Shown: positions 8,947-17,432, numbered from the stretch's first letter. The stretch: DNA of 64,000 nucleotides from JAGPCK01 sp964535575 (GCA_964535575.1 CAZHTC010000003.1:186001-250000); one strand, 5' to 3'. Program-made: numbers and translations. The notes: generated by a model from the letters alone, not told the origin.

Positions 8947-9405
8947 TTAAGGTTTTACCTTCCATATTTTGTTATGTGCGTCAAGGTATTCAGAAAGTGC
9001 AGCCGAACCATACCAGGCAAAGCATTCAGCCTTTAAGAGGTTAGCCTTTATGGCAGGGTCGGTTTCCAGCAGTTTATTTGCTTCCTCCACACTTTGAATA
9101 TTCAGGATGAACAGGCCTCTGTAATCCGCAGTATTTTTTCCGAACGGGTCGGCAACAACAAGTTGTTTAAGGGAGGCCAGCCGGTTGATATTACTCAGAT
9201 GCCCCGTAAAACAGCTGTCGATAAATTTTTTATCCGTTGTTTTGTTGTCACCGGTTTTAAGAATAACAAAAATATACTTTTTCATTCCATAGTCATCAGC
9301 TCCCAATTTTTTTGCAAGGGTAGTATCAAGGTCCGGATTGGGGGGTTGTGCAAAGGATAAAGTTGCCAGAGTAAGGATGAAGGTAAAAGTTAAAAGTGAT
9401 TTCAT
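8947..9405 (-). CDS. secreted YciI-like protein, copy 2 (intact)
   Basis: 152 residues with signal peptide MKSLLTFTFILTLATLSFAQ. The mature domain has the ferredoxin-like YciI pattern: YIFVILKTG, then FIDSCFTGHLSNINRLASLKQLVV, DPFG, LFILNIQSVEEANKLLETDPAIKANLLKAECFAWYGSAAL. YciI-type domains are small dimeric proteins of mostly unknown or hydrolase-like function; a secreted form is common in Bacteroidota. The near-identity with 5467-5732 stops at the CDS ends, with unrelated flanks. Confidence 0.85.
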   Translation of the reverse strand: MKSLLTFTFILTLATLSFAQPPNPDLDTTLAKKLGADDYGMKKYIFVILKTGDNKTTDKKFIDSCFTGHLSNINRLASLKQLVVADPFGKNTADYRGLFILNIQSVEEANKLLETDPAIKANLLKAECFAWYGSAALSEYLDAHNKIWKVKP

Positions 9406-9460
9406 TTTTTAAATAATTTGTATTGAGTATTAAAATAGCTCTAACCTAATGTTAGTGCTC

Positions 9461-9520
9461 GTTGCAACTTAGCGCCAGCGATCTCATAAACGAAGTGAAT
9501 AAACGAGGACGAGTGAGGGG
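9461..9520 (-). repeat. intergenic element family 2, copy 1
   Basis: 60-base direct repeat, 56 of 60 positions equal to 10661-10720 and exactly 1200 bases away. Minus-strand reading: CCCCTCACTCGTCCTCG, CACTTCGTTTATGAGATCGC, TGGCGCTAAGTTGCAAC. The C-rich end abuts the stop of the nuclease gene. CTTCGTTTATG is shared with family 1. Confidence 0.8.
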
Positions 9521-9527
9521 GCAAGGT

Positions 9528-10541
9528 TTATTTGAAAATTTTTGGGTCAACCTTTTTTAATGTGTCAAGGTCGTCAGTGCATTCCCTCAAAAACTGAACC
9601 ATTGCTGGAACTTGTTCGTCTTCGTCAATGAGAAATTGTCCAACAGGTTTATACTTTCCAAATATGTAACAATTATCCCAATCGTCTTCTAATTCCCAAC
9701 CTTTGAGATATCTTTTAAATATTTTGAAATAAGTGTCGGTGTTTTTGTATTTGTCCGCTGTCGGAAGCCAAATTCTCATACCAAGATAAACTTGTTCGTC
9801 CCACCACCAGATGAAACCAATTTCAATTTCAAATTTGTATTTCTGCCCTACGCCAACTGAATGAGTGGCTACATACCATTCGTCTTTAAGACGTGTGCTC
9901 CGTGAAGATTCTTTAGCAAAAGTGCCGATTTTCTTTTCGAAATACTCTTTCACTCCGTCAATGACTTCATTCATTTTACGGATTGTACCCGCAGTATTTT
10001 TTAAAACTGTCAAGTCGGTGTAGTTGAAATTTTTCGATTCTTCCATATGCTCGTCTTTTAGGTATGCTTTTAATTCTTGTGATAGTTCTGTGTTGTCTTC
10101 GTCTATGATATTATAAATGTCGGTCCATTTAAGTAAATGTAAATTGATTCCTTTGTTTTCATTCTCCCTAAAGTCGTAATATTTTGTCAAGTAAACTAAA
10201 TGTCGTTTTGATACTTTCTTTTCTGCTAAAATTCTTTTGTAATCGGCAAGTTGATTTTCCCTTTCAAAGTGTTCAATCTTACATTCAATGAGAATACAAG
10301 TTTTAGAAATCGGGATATTTATTTCAATGTCTGGTCTGCCATACTCATAAGTTGCCTGTGTTTTGATTGAAGTCTCTTTGTCAACGACTAAATCAAGTTT
10401 GTTAATGAAGTTAGTAAGTAATTTCTCATCTGTCTGAAGGCAATGGGCAAAAATCTCAATCAAAAAATTTTCTTTTGGGTTATTGCCTTTACGTTCCCGA
10501 TATGAATATACTTTGCTAAATACTGATTCAGTCATTGTCAA
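9528..10541 (-). CDS. PD-(D/E)XK nuclease superfamily protein
   Basis: 337 residues. The nuclease core is visible near the N-terminus: YEYGRPDIEI (Asp71), CILIECKI (Glu86-x-Lys88) and QLADYKRI (Gln97/Tyr101). This is the D-ExK-QxxxY pattern of the PDDEXK_4-like group. The C-terminal half (about 180-337) has a WWWDEQVYLGMRIWLPT strand-rich region seen in this group. The likely role is DNA cleavage, possibly in defence; no methylase or helicase partner is adjacent. Direct repeats of family 2 bracket it. Confidence 0.8.
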   Translation of the reverse strand: MTMTESVFSKVYSYRERKGNNPKENFLIEIFAHCLQTDEKLLTNFINKLDLVVDKETSIKTQATYEYGRPDIEINIPISKTCILIECKIEHFERENQLADYKRILAEKKVSKRHLVYLTKYYDFRENENKGINLHLLKWTDIYNIIDEDNTELSQELKAYLKDEHMEESKNFNYTDLTVLKNTAGTIRKMNEVIDGVKEYFEKKIGTFAKESSRSTRLKDEWYVATHSVGVGQKYKFEIEIGFIWWWDEQVYLGMRIWLPTADKYKNTDTYFKIFKRYLKGWELEDDWDNCYIFGKYKPVGQFLIDEDEQVPAMVQFLRECTDDLDTLKKVDPKIFK

Positions 10542-10660
10542 AAAGTTGGCATCTGCCAGTTTGTTTATTCCTGTCCGTTCGTGTTAACAATTTTGCCATA
10601 TGGGTTCGTTGCAAACGAGCGGAAAAATTCGATTTCAATTAAACAATCCCTTGTATCCTC

Positions 10661-10720
10661 GTTGCCACCTAGCGCCAGCGATCTCATGAACGAAGTGAAT
10701 AAACGAGGACAAGTGAGGGG
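10661..10720 (-). repeat. intergenic element family 2, copy 2
   Basis: Second copy of the 60-base element at 9461-9520, with four substitutions. The C-rich end directly abuts the stop codon of the 10722-11330 gene, as copy 1 sits 7 bases from the nuclease stop. Confidence 0.8.
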
Positions 10721-10721
10721 C

Positions 10722-11330
10722 TTATTTTGTCAAGCAGTTAATTACATTTAAGAATTCTTCTTGATTATCGGTCGTGAAATCTTTTTCGACATAACCATCG
10801 TTTGTCCATACTCTCATAGTTTGTATTTTTTTTGTTTTCAATTCTTCTAACTGTGTTTTCTTGCCAAAAACACCACCGAAATATACTGTCGCGTCACCTT
10901 TACAGTTAAAGTCACCTTCACTTAATAATTCAAGTCTTGAACCGTCTGTAAATAATATATTGATTTTTGATCCTTCGTCAATACAACTTCCCGCCCCAAC
11001 TGCTTGTATTACTAGGATAAGCTCACCTTTGGAAGTTTGCATCATAAAAATACCGAAGCCCTTTTTCCCACCGTCAGTTGAAACGAATAGTGTGTGTTTG
11101 GCTGCTGTTGAAGTGTTGCCAGATACTTTGTCTGTTTCAGTTGCAATCCAATTGCTGCAATCTGAAGAATTAACTTTTGTAGTGTTTTTTTTGACTTCGG
11201 CATATTTCCAAGATCCGTCAGAATTGAGAATTACCTTTTTCCCGTCAGCTGTTGTTGCTTCTTGTGTCTGTCCGAAAGATGAGGTCATAGATATTAAGAC
11301 CGTGAATAGTGTCGTTGTAATTTCTTTCAT
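10722..11330 (-). CDS. secreted hypothetical protein with ADGKKVILNSDGSW motif
   Basis: 202 residues with a signal peptide (about 1-20, ..TSSFGQ). The next segment, TTADGKKVILNSDGSWKYAE, is a short motif often seen at the N-terminus of secreted Bacteroidota proteins of unknown function. The rest is beta-rich with two Cys pairs candidates (SSDCSNW, GSCIDEG, FNCKG, INCL) and ends in an FLNVINCLTK helix. No enzymatic signature recognised. Single-gene unit of the array. Confidence 0.65.
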   Translation of the reverse strand: MKEITTTLFTVLISMTSSFGQTQEATTADGKKVILNSDGSWKYAEVKKNTTKVNSSDCSNWIATETDKVSGNTSTAAKHTLFVSTDGGKKGFGIFMMQTSKGELILVIQAVGAGSCIDEGSKINILFTDGSRLELLSEGDFNCKGDATVYFGGVFGKKTQLEELKTKKIQTMRVWTNDGYVEKDFTTDNQEEFLNVINCLTK

Positions 11331-11472
11331 ACTTTTTGTTTTTAATTGCCGCTAAAGTCTGAGTCCCTTAAAGGCGGGATAGATGAAAAAAACCTACCCA
11401 CACTTTGTATCGTAAAATAGCAGATAAAAAGGGATAAAACAAATATTGTTACATGCGTTATTAAACTTATTT

Positions 11473-11500
11473 GTTGTGGCTGGCAGCATGCCAGCGCAAC
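11473..11500 (-). repeat. attC-like imperfect palindrome
   Basis: GTTGTGGCTGGCA and TGCCAGCGCAAC pair with one bulge around a 2-3 base loop, giving a 28-base hairpin with GTTG/CAAC ends. The arrangement (short GTT...AAC ends, bulged arm) recalls integron attC folding but is much shorter than the usual 55-140 bases. It lies directly beside the family-3 element at 11500-11535. Confidence 0.5.
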
Positions 11501-11535
11501 TTGCTTACACTCGCGAGACGCGAGCGAAGGCGGGG
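11500..11535 (-). repeat. intergenic element family 3, copy 2
   Basis: Minus-strand CCCCGCCTTCGCTCGCG TCT CGCGAG, containing the perfect hairpin CTCGCG-TCT-CGCGAG (11510-11524). Related to 3361-3395. It lies 9 bases after the stop of the HEPN-like gene. Confidence 0.6.
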
Positions 11536-11544
11536 TAATTAAGA

Positions 11545-12021
11545 TCATTCAGCTTTTTTTTCAGCAGTTTGACCTTTTTCAGTCTGTTCAATAATGCTAA
11601 GAATAATACCACACATGAAAGCTGATTTTATTGCCATAACACCTTCACGATAGGCTTGCTTGGTATCCCATCTCTTTTGCTTTTCAAAACCCGAAGGATA
11701 ATCAACAACTTTATCATAAAGCTCTTCATCATATGTATGTTTATGAGCAACTTGATTTCGTAATCTATTCAGATCTTGCACATAGGTTTCAAGGTCGGGG
11801 TGTTTACTAAAGAGCCCAAGTAACTTGCATACATTAAACTTATGCATGAAGGTAAAATTCATTTTCTCAATGTCAACACCAGATTTATTTTGAAGTTCGA
11901 TAAACTGATTGAGTCCGTATTCTATAAAGAGATGGGCTTTTATAATAATAAAATCACTTCGATCTATATCGAAAAAAAGCTTATCGACAACTTCTTTTGG
12001 ATACTTAAATTTTTCTTCCAT
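11545..12021 (-). CDS. HEPN/DUF4145-like protein
   Basis: 158 residues, all-helical in appearance, soluble. The key feature is LNRLRNQVAHKH (Arg88...His93), an R-x4-H motif as in HEPN ribonucleases and in DUF4145/MAE_28990-like proteins. HEPN proteins act as RNase toxins or RNA-binding partners. No antitoxin-like gene lies next to it, so toxin function is only an inference. The C-terminus is charged (EKGQTAEKKAE). The upstream minus-strand sequence holds a GACGTTGTACGCAAGC motif (12033-12048) like the ends of family 1. Confidence 0.6.
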   Translation of the reverse strand: MEEKFKYPKEVVDKLFFDIDRSDFIIIKAHLFIEYGLNQFIELQNKSGVDIEKMNFTFMHKFNVCKLLGLFSKHPDLETYVQDLNRLRNQVAHKHTYDEELYDKVVDYPSGFEKQKRWDTKQAYREGVMAIKSAFMCGIILSIIEQTEKGQTAEKKAE

Positions 12022-12773
12022 CGTAGGTTATGCTTGCGTACAACGTCAGAGTGAGAAAAAACCTTTGTTCAATTTCATAATGTAAAACTTGTGAAAAGAA
12101 AGGACAAAAGCAAGAAGAAAAGTTTCGGGTTTGGCAAAAAAGATTCATCCCCCTGCCCCGTTACCCTTCGGGTTTCACATGTCACAAGCCCACGCTACAA
12201 GGGGGACTGAGCAGGATTGACCTTTGAGGAGGAGTTGAGCGGGTGTTGGTTTTTGCTGCGCCCATGGCCTGAGGCAGAAGAATGCTGTCTGAACATCCGC
12301 GCAGCGGATGGAGTTCATTCTTTGGCAAGGGCAGCAAAGGCCTTACAGCCGCCAACTACGCCTCAGTAGTCTTGACCTTTTGGTTCTTTTTAGCGATAAA
12401 GCAATTTTTTATTTTGGCATCACTGAGCGCTTCGCGGTTGGGTCAAGCTAAAAGAACATAGAATAGAAGAATCTGTCAACTTGAGGCAGAGGGTACAAGT
12501 TTAGTATAGTGTAAAACACGGGCAGATGCTTTCCCGAATAGGCGGGACAAGCCCCGCATGGGCGGGCTCAGAATGACGTTGATTTCATCCCCCTGCCCCC
12601 TTCGCTCTTACACAGTCCCGCGCTGCAAGGGGGACAAAAGCCTGCCCGTCATTCTGAGTCCCGCAGGGACGAAGAATCTGCTCACTCGGAGATTTGTTGC
12701 AAACCACTGGCAGATGCTTCGCTTTGCTCAGCATGACGGAAAGGTGAGCGGGACCGACCTTTGAGGGGAGTGA
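12022..12773. repeat. non-coding block of nested direct and inverted repeats
   Basis: No convincing gene. A direct repeat pair begins TCATCCCCCTGCCCC and ends CAAGGGGGAC (12145-12206 and 12585-12635). Both copies are followed by a GACCTTTGAGG segment (12219 and 12756). The second copy is split by an inverted-repeat element at 12648-12738 whose ends are GTCATTCTGAG...GAAGAATCTGC and GCAGATGCTTCGC...CAGCATGAC. A half-length relative lies at 12522-12578. Separately, GTTCTTTTTAGC (about 12381) can pair with GCTAAAAGAAC (about 12450). The look is of small non-autonomous palindromic repeats common in Bacteroidota. Confidence 0.65.
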
Positions 12774-13259
12774 TCAGGTGGTCATATCGTACCGGTCAAG
12801 TGTTTCGCCATACCCCGATAGGATGATGCCCGTTACCTGCAATCCCATTTTTTCGTAAAACGGAAAGGTATGCTGGCTGGTGCCCAAGGTGAGCCGGTAA
12901 CCGGGCCAGTCCCTCGTAATGCAATCATATCGGTAGCGGTAGAGCTGTGTGCCGTAACCCCGGTGGTGAAAACCGGCATGAATCATTCCCCAGGCAAGGC
13001 GGGCTTCGTTTTCTTTTTTTACAAGATAAAAACCACCGCATCCAATCAGTCCGTTTTTGGGAGTCTCCAGCACAAAGTAGGCATCTTTCTCCGAATCGGT
13101 GTAGGTGGGGCTTTGGTATGCCGGGCCTTCTCGGCTCTGGTGGTTGAGCCAGGTGTGAAACAATTCAAGCTCGCTGTTATCAAAAAACTGCGGGCAATTG
13201 CTTTTGAAAATTTCGAGGCATTTTTCCTTGTCGGCCGGAGTATAGGGGCGTATGGTCAT
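12774..13259 (-). CDS. GNAT family N-acetyltransferase
   Basis: 161 residues with the Acetyltransf_1 fold. It has a MTIRPYTPADKEKCLEIF start, VLETPKNGLIGCGGFYLV strands, WGMIHAGFHHRGYGTQLYRYR as the acetyl-CoA-binding motif (R-G-Y-G-T near residue 100) and TSQHTFPFYEKMGLQV as the final substrate loop. The acceptor is unknown. It ends immediately before the block of repeats and starts one base after the stop of the DUF1801-type gene, so the two are likely co-transcribed. Confidence 0.85.
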   Translation of the reverse strand: MTIRPYTPADKEKCLEIFKSNCPQFFDNSELELFHTWLNHQSREGPAYQSPTYTDSEKDAYFVLETPKNGLIGCGGFYLVKKENEARLAWGMIHAGFHHRGYGTQLYRYRYDCITRDWPGYRLTLGTSQHTFPFYEKMGLQVTGIILSGYGETLDRYDMTT

Positions 13260-13260
13260 T

Positions 13261-13881
13261 TTATTTTTTTTCGTATTTCCAGTTTCTGCGCTTGCCTTCG
13301 CTTATCCATTCCACAGCCGTATCCAGGCGTTTTTGCCGGGTGGTATCTGTTTTTGCCTCATTAATCCATTCAATATAATCTTTTTTAGCCGATGGCGAAA
13401 ATGCATCAAAGTATTCAAGGGCATTTTTGTTCCGTTTCAATGCGGCCAGTAAATCATCGGGCACTTCGCCTGGCGGTTTGGGTTTTGCTTTTTTGGCCGG
13501 TAGTTTAATGCCTTCATCATTCAACCGTTTTGCCTGTATCAAAAAATCGAGGATGGCCTCATCCGGAGGAAGATCTTTGAGCGAGGTAATGCGGCCCAGA
13601 TTGCCCATAGCATCGCCTCCCTGTGCCGAGGGCTCGCCCAGGTAATGATTTGGGTCGTGCAGCAGTTTATATTTCCAGAAACCCATAATGGCATGTTGCT
13701 TAAACGAAGCCATTCCGCAATACGGGCCTTTGTAATCAAACGAGGGCATTCCCCATTTAATGGTTTCTTCAACTTCGGGGTTGGCCCGGTGAATCAGTTT
13801 GCGCAGGTGTTTAAGAACAGGGCGGGCAAACGGGGCAGCCTTTTCAATGTAGGCATCAATGCGTTCATCTTTTTTTGCCAT
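13261..13881 (-). CDS. DUF1801 / YdeI (OmpD-associated-like) protein
   Basis: 206 residues in two parts. Residues ~1-125 are a DUF1801 domain (YIEKAAPFARPVLKHLRKLI, ETIKWGMPSFDYKG, YCGMASFKQHAIMGFWK). Residues ~140-206 are the Omdp region (VPDDLLAALKRNKNALEYFDAFSPSAKKDYIEWINEAKTDTTRQKRL). The combination is widespread in Bacteroidota and is annotated YdeI/OmdA-like; the biochemical role is not established. First gene of a pair with the downstream GNAT. Confidence 0.85.
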   Translation of the reverse strand: MAKKDERIDAYIEKAAPFARPVLKHLRKLIHRANPEVEETIKWGMPSFDYKGPYCGMASFKQHAIMGFWKYKLLHDPNHYLGEPSAQGGDAMGNLGRITSLKDLPPDEAILDFLIQAKRLNDEGIKLPAKKAKPKPPGEVPDDLLAALKRNKNALEYFDAFSPSAKKDYIEWINEAKTDTTRQKRLDTAVEWISEGKRRNWKYEKK

Positions 13882-13949
13882 AGGGTAAAAGTTATTATTC
13901 TACTACTTCGCAAGATAACCATTTACCTGTTTTCATTTTCCTTAAACTA

Positions 13950-13980
13950 AAAAGCCCTCCGGTAAACCGGAGGGACTTTT
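13950..13980 (-). terminator. intrinsic terminator of the RND efflux operon
   Basis: CCCTCCGG-TAAA-CCGGAGGG forms a perfect 8-bp stem flanked by A- and T-rich arms on both sides. It can therefore terminate transcription from the efflux operon (minus strand, stop at 14043) and is also close to the start of the divergent upstream side of the DUF1801 gene. Confidence 0.8.
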
Positions 13981-14042
13981 CAGAACCTAAACCTATTATA
14001 TGAGAAACAACATAAACAACAGGGCCAACTTACCCCTGCGTT

Positions 14043-17000
14043 TTATTCATGTTCTACTTGCAGCGCAGCGGCTTTTTTAGCCTTTATGCGCAGTTTCATT
14101 CCTTCGCTAATGTATAGCATGGCGGGTACCAGAATAAGGGTGAGGAAGGTGGCAAACCCTAATCCGAAAATCATGGTCCACGAGAGCGGGCCCCAGAAGG
14201 CTACACTGTCGCCACCAAAGAAAATATGCGGGTTGAATTCGGTAAATAACGTAACGAAGTCAATATTTAAGCCTACCGCCAAAGGAACCAAACCAAGTAT
14301 GGTAGCCGATGCGGTGAGCAGCACAGGCGTCATACGGGTGCGGCCTGCTTCAATAATGGCTTCTTTAAGCGGCATTCCCTGGTGAAGCAAAATCTCGGTA
14401 AACTCTACCAGCAAAATTCCGTTTCGCACCACAATACCTGCCAGTGCCACAATACCAATACCGGTCATAATAATTGACATTTCCATGCCTGTAAATACAT
14501 AACCAAGCAACACACCAATTAAACTGAATGCAATTTCGGTCATAATGATGAGCGGCTTGCTAAGTGAGTTAAATTGTGTTACCAGAATAAGGAAGATAAG
14601 ACCAAATGAAGTCATCAATGCACCTAATAAAAAGCTCATGGTTTCTTTTTGCTCTTCCTGCTCGCCACCCATGCGCACACTTATTCCCTGCGGCATCGGG
14701 TATTTTTTGAGGGCAGCATCCACCGCAGCCACTACCTCATTGGGATTACTATCACTTAGTACGTTTGAGCCCAGAATAACCATGCGTTTTTCATTTTTGC
14801 GTTTTACACCACCATAGGTGTTGCCGTATCTTATTTTGGCTACCGATGAAAGCGGTATCTGCCTCACCACACCACCCATATTCATGTCGCGATAAGTAAT
14901 CATAAGATTCATCAATGCATTGAGGTTGTTGCGCTGATCTTCTTTATACCGCACCTGAATAGGGTAATCATCATTGGCGTCTTTGAATTTGGAAGCCTCC
15001 TTGCCAAAAATTGCTGTACGTAATTCCATTCCTATTTGTGCCGTACTGATGCCCTCCCGATTAGCTCGTTCGCGGTCAATTTCCACTACCACCTCGGGCT
15101 TGTTGGTTTGTAAATCGCTTTTTAATTCTTCAACACCTGGTATCTGTAAACTATCTAAATAGCGTTTAATATCTTTTGAAACAGTGGTGAGTTCATCAAA
15201 ATCTTCACCGGTTATTTCAACAGCTACGGGTTTACCGGTAGGGGGGCCACCTTGTTCCTGTTCTACGGTAATTTCTGCTCCCGGAATTCCTTTTACCGCA
15301 TCCCGTATTTTATCCATGTAATCCATAGTGGATTTACCATGTCGTTTACCAAACTCTACAAAGGCTACGGTAACCTTACCCAGGTTAGGATTGGCATTGA
15401 AGTTTTGTTCAAACTGCTGCGGGTCACCGGCACCTACAGCTACGTTGGCAATAATAGACTCTACCATGGGGTTATCTTCGCCTACCACTTTGTACACGCG
15501 GTTCTCTACAATTTTGGTAATAGAATCGGTATAGGCCTGATCGGTACCAACAGGGAGGGAGATATAGGTGTAAATAAAGTTCGGGTCGGCCTGAGGGAAA
15601 AACACCACTTTTAATCCGCTTACTGCTACCAGGAAAAAGGAGAGGAACAGAAGTCCCACTGTTCCGAATAGCAGGTTTCGCGGGCGTTTGCGTAACAGCA
15701 CCTTTTCCATCAACCGTGCATAGGCATTTTGTACCGAAGGCCATGTTTTATTCTGAAATTTATAAATGATGCCGGGTAATACAAAGCGGTTGAGGCAGTA
15801 CAAACCATACAGGGTAATGGTAAAATTGGCAAAACCCGGAGATCCGCTGATGTATCCCAACAGGACAACTACAGCAAAAATGATGGACGTTTTGCGGAAT
15901 TTCTTTTTATCCTTTCGGTCGCGTTCTTCCTGCTCATGTGTTTTCATAAAATCAACCGCAAACACAGGGTTGATGATATACGCTACTACCAATGAGGCAA
16001 GCAAGGTTACAATGAGGGTAACCGGAAGGAAAAACATGAATTTGCCTATAACACCTTGCCAAAAGGCCAGCGGGATAAAAGGAGCAAGTGTGGTAAGTGT
16101 TCCTGAAAGTACGGGAAGAAATACTTCACCGGCTGCTAATTTGGCCGCCCGTTTAATTGGCACTTTTCCATTGGCAAAAATGCGGTGTGTGTTTTCAATC
16201 ACCACAATGGCATCGTCTACTACAATACCCAGTGCCAAAAGAAATGCAAAGAGTACAATCATGTTCATGGTGAAACCAATGGTAGGGAATACCAGAAACG
16301 CAATAAAGCAGGAGAAAGGAACCGAAAGTCCAACGAAAAGTGCATTAGTAGTTCCCATAAAGAACATGAGAATAACAGTAACCAGAATAAATCCGATAAT
16401 AATGGTGTTAATCAGGTCATGCAAAGTAACCCGTGTTTTATCCGACTGGTCACCGGTAATAGTCACACTCAGTGCATCCGGAAAAACCTCTGTGTCCATT
16501 TCCTTGCATATCTCGCGTATTTTATCGGATGCTTCGATGAGGTTTTCTCCACTTCGCTTAATTACGTTTAAGGTAATTACGTTTGAGTGATCGAGACGGG
16601 CATAACTTTCTTTTTCTTCAAAAGCATCTTTTACTTCAGCAATATCCTTGAGAAAAACGGTAGCACCTGTACTTCCGCGAATGATGATATCACCTATTTC
16701 CGCAGCATTTTCATATTGGCCTATCACGCTTATGGAGCGCTTTAATCCGTCCATATTTACCTGCCCGCCTGAAATGGTCATGTTCTCATAAGCAATAGCC
16801 GTTTCTATGTCGTTAAAGGTAATATTGGCTGCTTGGGCTTTGTACATATCCACGTTGATCTGTATTTCGCGTTCGAGGGCACCCACCATATCTACACGTG
16901 TAATTTCTTTCAATCCTTCAATGCGGTCCTTCAGGTCATCTGCATATTTCTTCATTTTATCGAGCGGGTAATTTCCATGCACATGCACATTCATAATAGG

Positions 17001-17432
17001 CATCTGCGACACATCAATGTCAATTACCTGGGGGTCATCCGGCATATTGGTAGGCAGATCTTTTTTGGCTTTATCTACCGCATCCTTCACACGCTGCAGT
17101 GCCTTATCCACATCCTGGTCAGTATTAAATTCAATATTGATGAGTGAAAAATCCTGTACCGAACTGCTGGTAACTTTTTTTACCCCGGTTATAGATTTTA
17201 CCTGTTTCTCGATAGGTTTTGAAACAAGACTTTCTATGTCTTTGGGTGATGTACCCGGGTATACGGTAGTAACGAGAATGCTTGGAAATTTTACTTCAGG
17301 AAATTGTTCCTTGGGTAAACTGTTGTAAGCAAATATACCCGCCAGCGAAAGGATAACGCACAGGATATAGATGCTCGTTTTATTATTGATGGCCCAACTG
17401 GAGGGCTTGAATTCTTTAATTGTATCTTTCAT
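14043..17432 (-). CDS. RND efflux permease (HAE1/AcrB-like)
   Basis: 1129-residue inner-membrane pump, about the family length plus an insert. Visible landmarks are N-terminal IYILCVILSLAGIFAYNSLPKE, the porter domain (PGTSPKDIESLVSKPIE), the proton-relay Asp pair in TM4 (GIVVDDAIVVIENTH), the PFSCFIAFLVFPT region, a second duplicated half from about residue 590, and GMEMSIIMTGIGIVALAGIVVRNGI. An extra hydrophobic stretch around 500-570 is seen in Bacteroidota homologues. Last gene of tetR-tolC-adaptor-pump; drives export of drugs or other small molecules with the two upstream partners. Confidence 0.93.
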   Translation of the reverse strand: MKDTIKEFKPSSWAINNKTSIYILCVILSLAGIFAYNSLPKEQFPEVKFPSILVTTVYPGTSPKDIESLVSKPIEKQVKSITGVKKVTSSSVQDFSLINIEFNTDQDVDKALQRVKDAVDKAKKDLPTNMPDDPQVIDIDVSQMPIMNVHVHGNYPLDKMKKYADDLKDRIEGLKEITRVDMVGALEREIQINVDMYKAQAANITFNDIETAIAYENMTISGGQVNMDGLKRSISVIGQYENAAEIGDIIIRGSTGATVFLKDIAEVKDAFEEKESYARLDHSNVITLNVIKRSGENLIEASDKIREICKEMDTEVFPDALSVTITGDQSDKTRVTLHDLINTIIIGFILVTVILMFFMGTTNALFVGLSVPFSCFIAFLVFPTIGFTMNMIVLFAFLLALGIVVDDAIVVIENTHRIFANGKVPIKRAAKLAAGEVFLPVLSGTLTTLAPFIPLAFWQGVIGKFMFFLPVTLIVTLLASLVVAYIINPVFAVDFMKTHEQEERDRKDKKKFRKTSIIFAVVVLLGYISGSPGFANFTITLYGLYCLNRFVLPGIIYKFQNKTWPSVQNAYARLMEKVLLRKRPRNLLFGTVGLLFLSFFLVAVSGLKVVFFPQADPNFIYTYISLPVGTDQAYTDSITKIVENRVYKVVGEDNPMVESIIANVAVGAGDPQQFEQNFNANPNLGKVTVAFVEFGKRHGKSTMDYMDKIRDAVKGIPGAEITVEQEQGGPPTGKPVAVEITGEDFDELTTVSKDIKRYLDSLQIPGVEELKSDLQTNKPEVVVEIDRERANREGISTAQIGMELRTAIFGKEASKFKDANDDYPIQVRYKEDQRNNLNALMNLMITYRDMNMGGVVRQIPLSSVAKIRYGNTYGGVKRKNEKRMVILGSNVLSDSNPNEVVAAVDAALKKYPMPQGISVRMGGEQEEQKETMSFLLGALMTSFGLIFLILVTQFNSLSKPLIIMTEIAFSLIGVLLGYVFTGMEMSIIMTGIGIVALAGIVVRNGILLVEFTEILLHQGMPLKEAIIEAGRTRMTPVLLTASATILGLVPLAVGLNIDFVTLFTEFNPHIFFGGDSVAFWGPLSWTMIFGLGFATFLTLILVPAMLYISEGMKLRIKAKKAAALQVEHE

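Noticed and set aside
10861..11355. 164-codon plus-strand ORF
   Set aside because: Antisense to a secreted-protein gene with a proper signal peptide. No motif of its own.
12558..12764. 68-codon plus-strand ORF
   Set aside because: Lies entirely in the nested repeat block; translation is repeat-derived.
15766..16590. 274-codon plus-strand ORF
   Set aside because: Antisense shadow inside the RND permease gene, which has all family motifs on the other strand.
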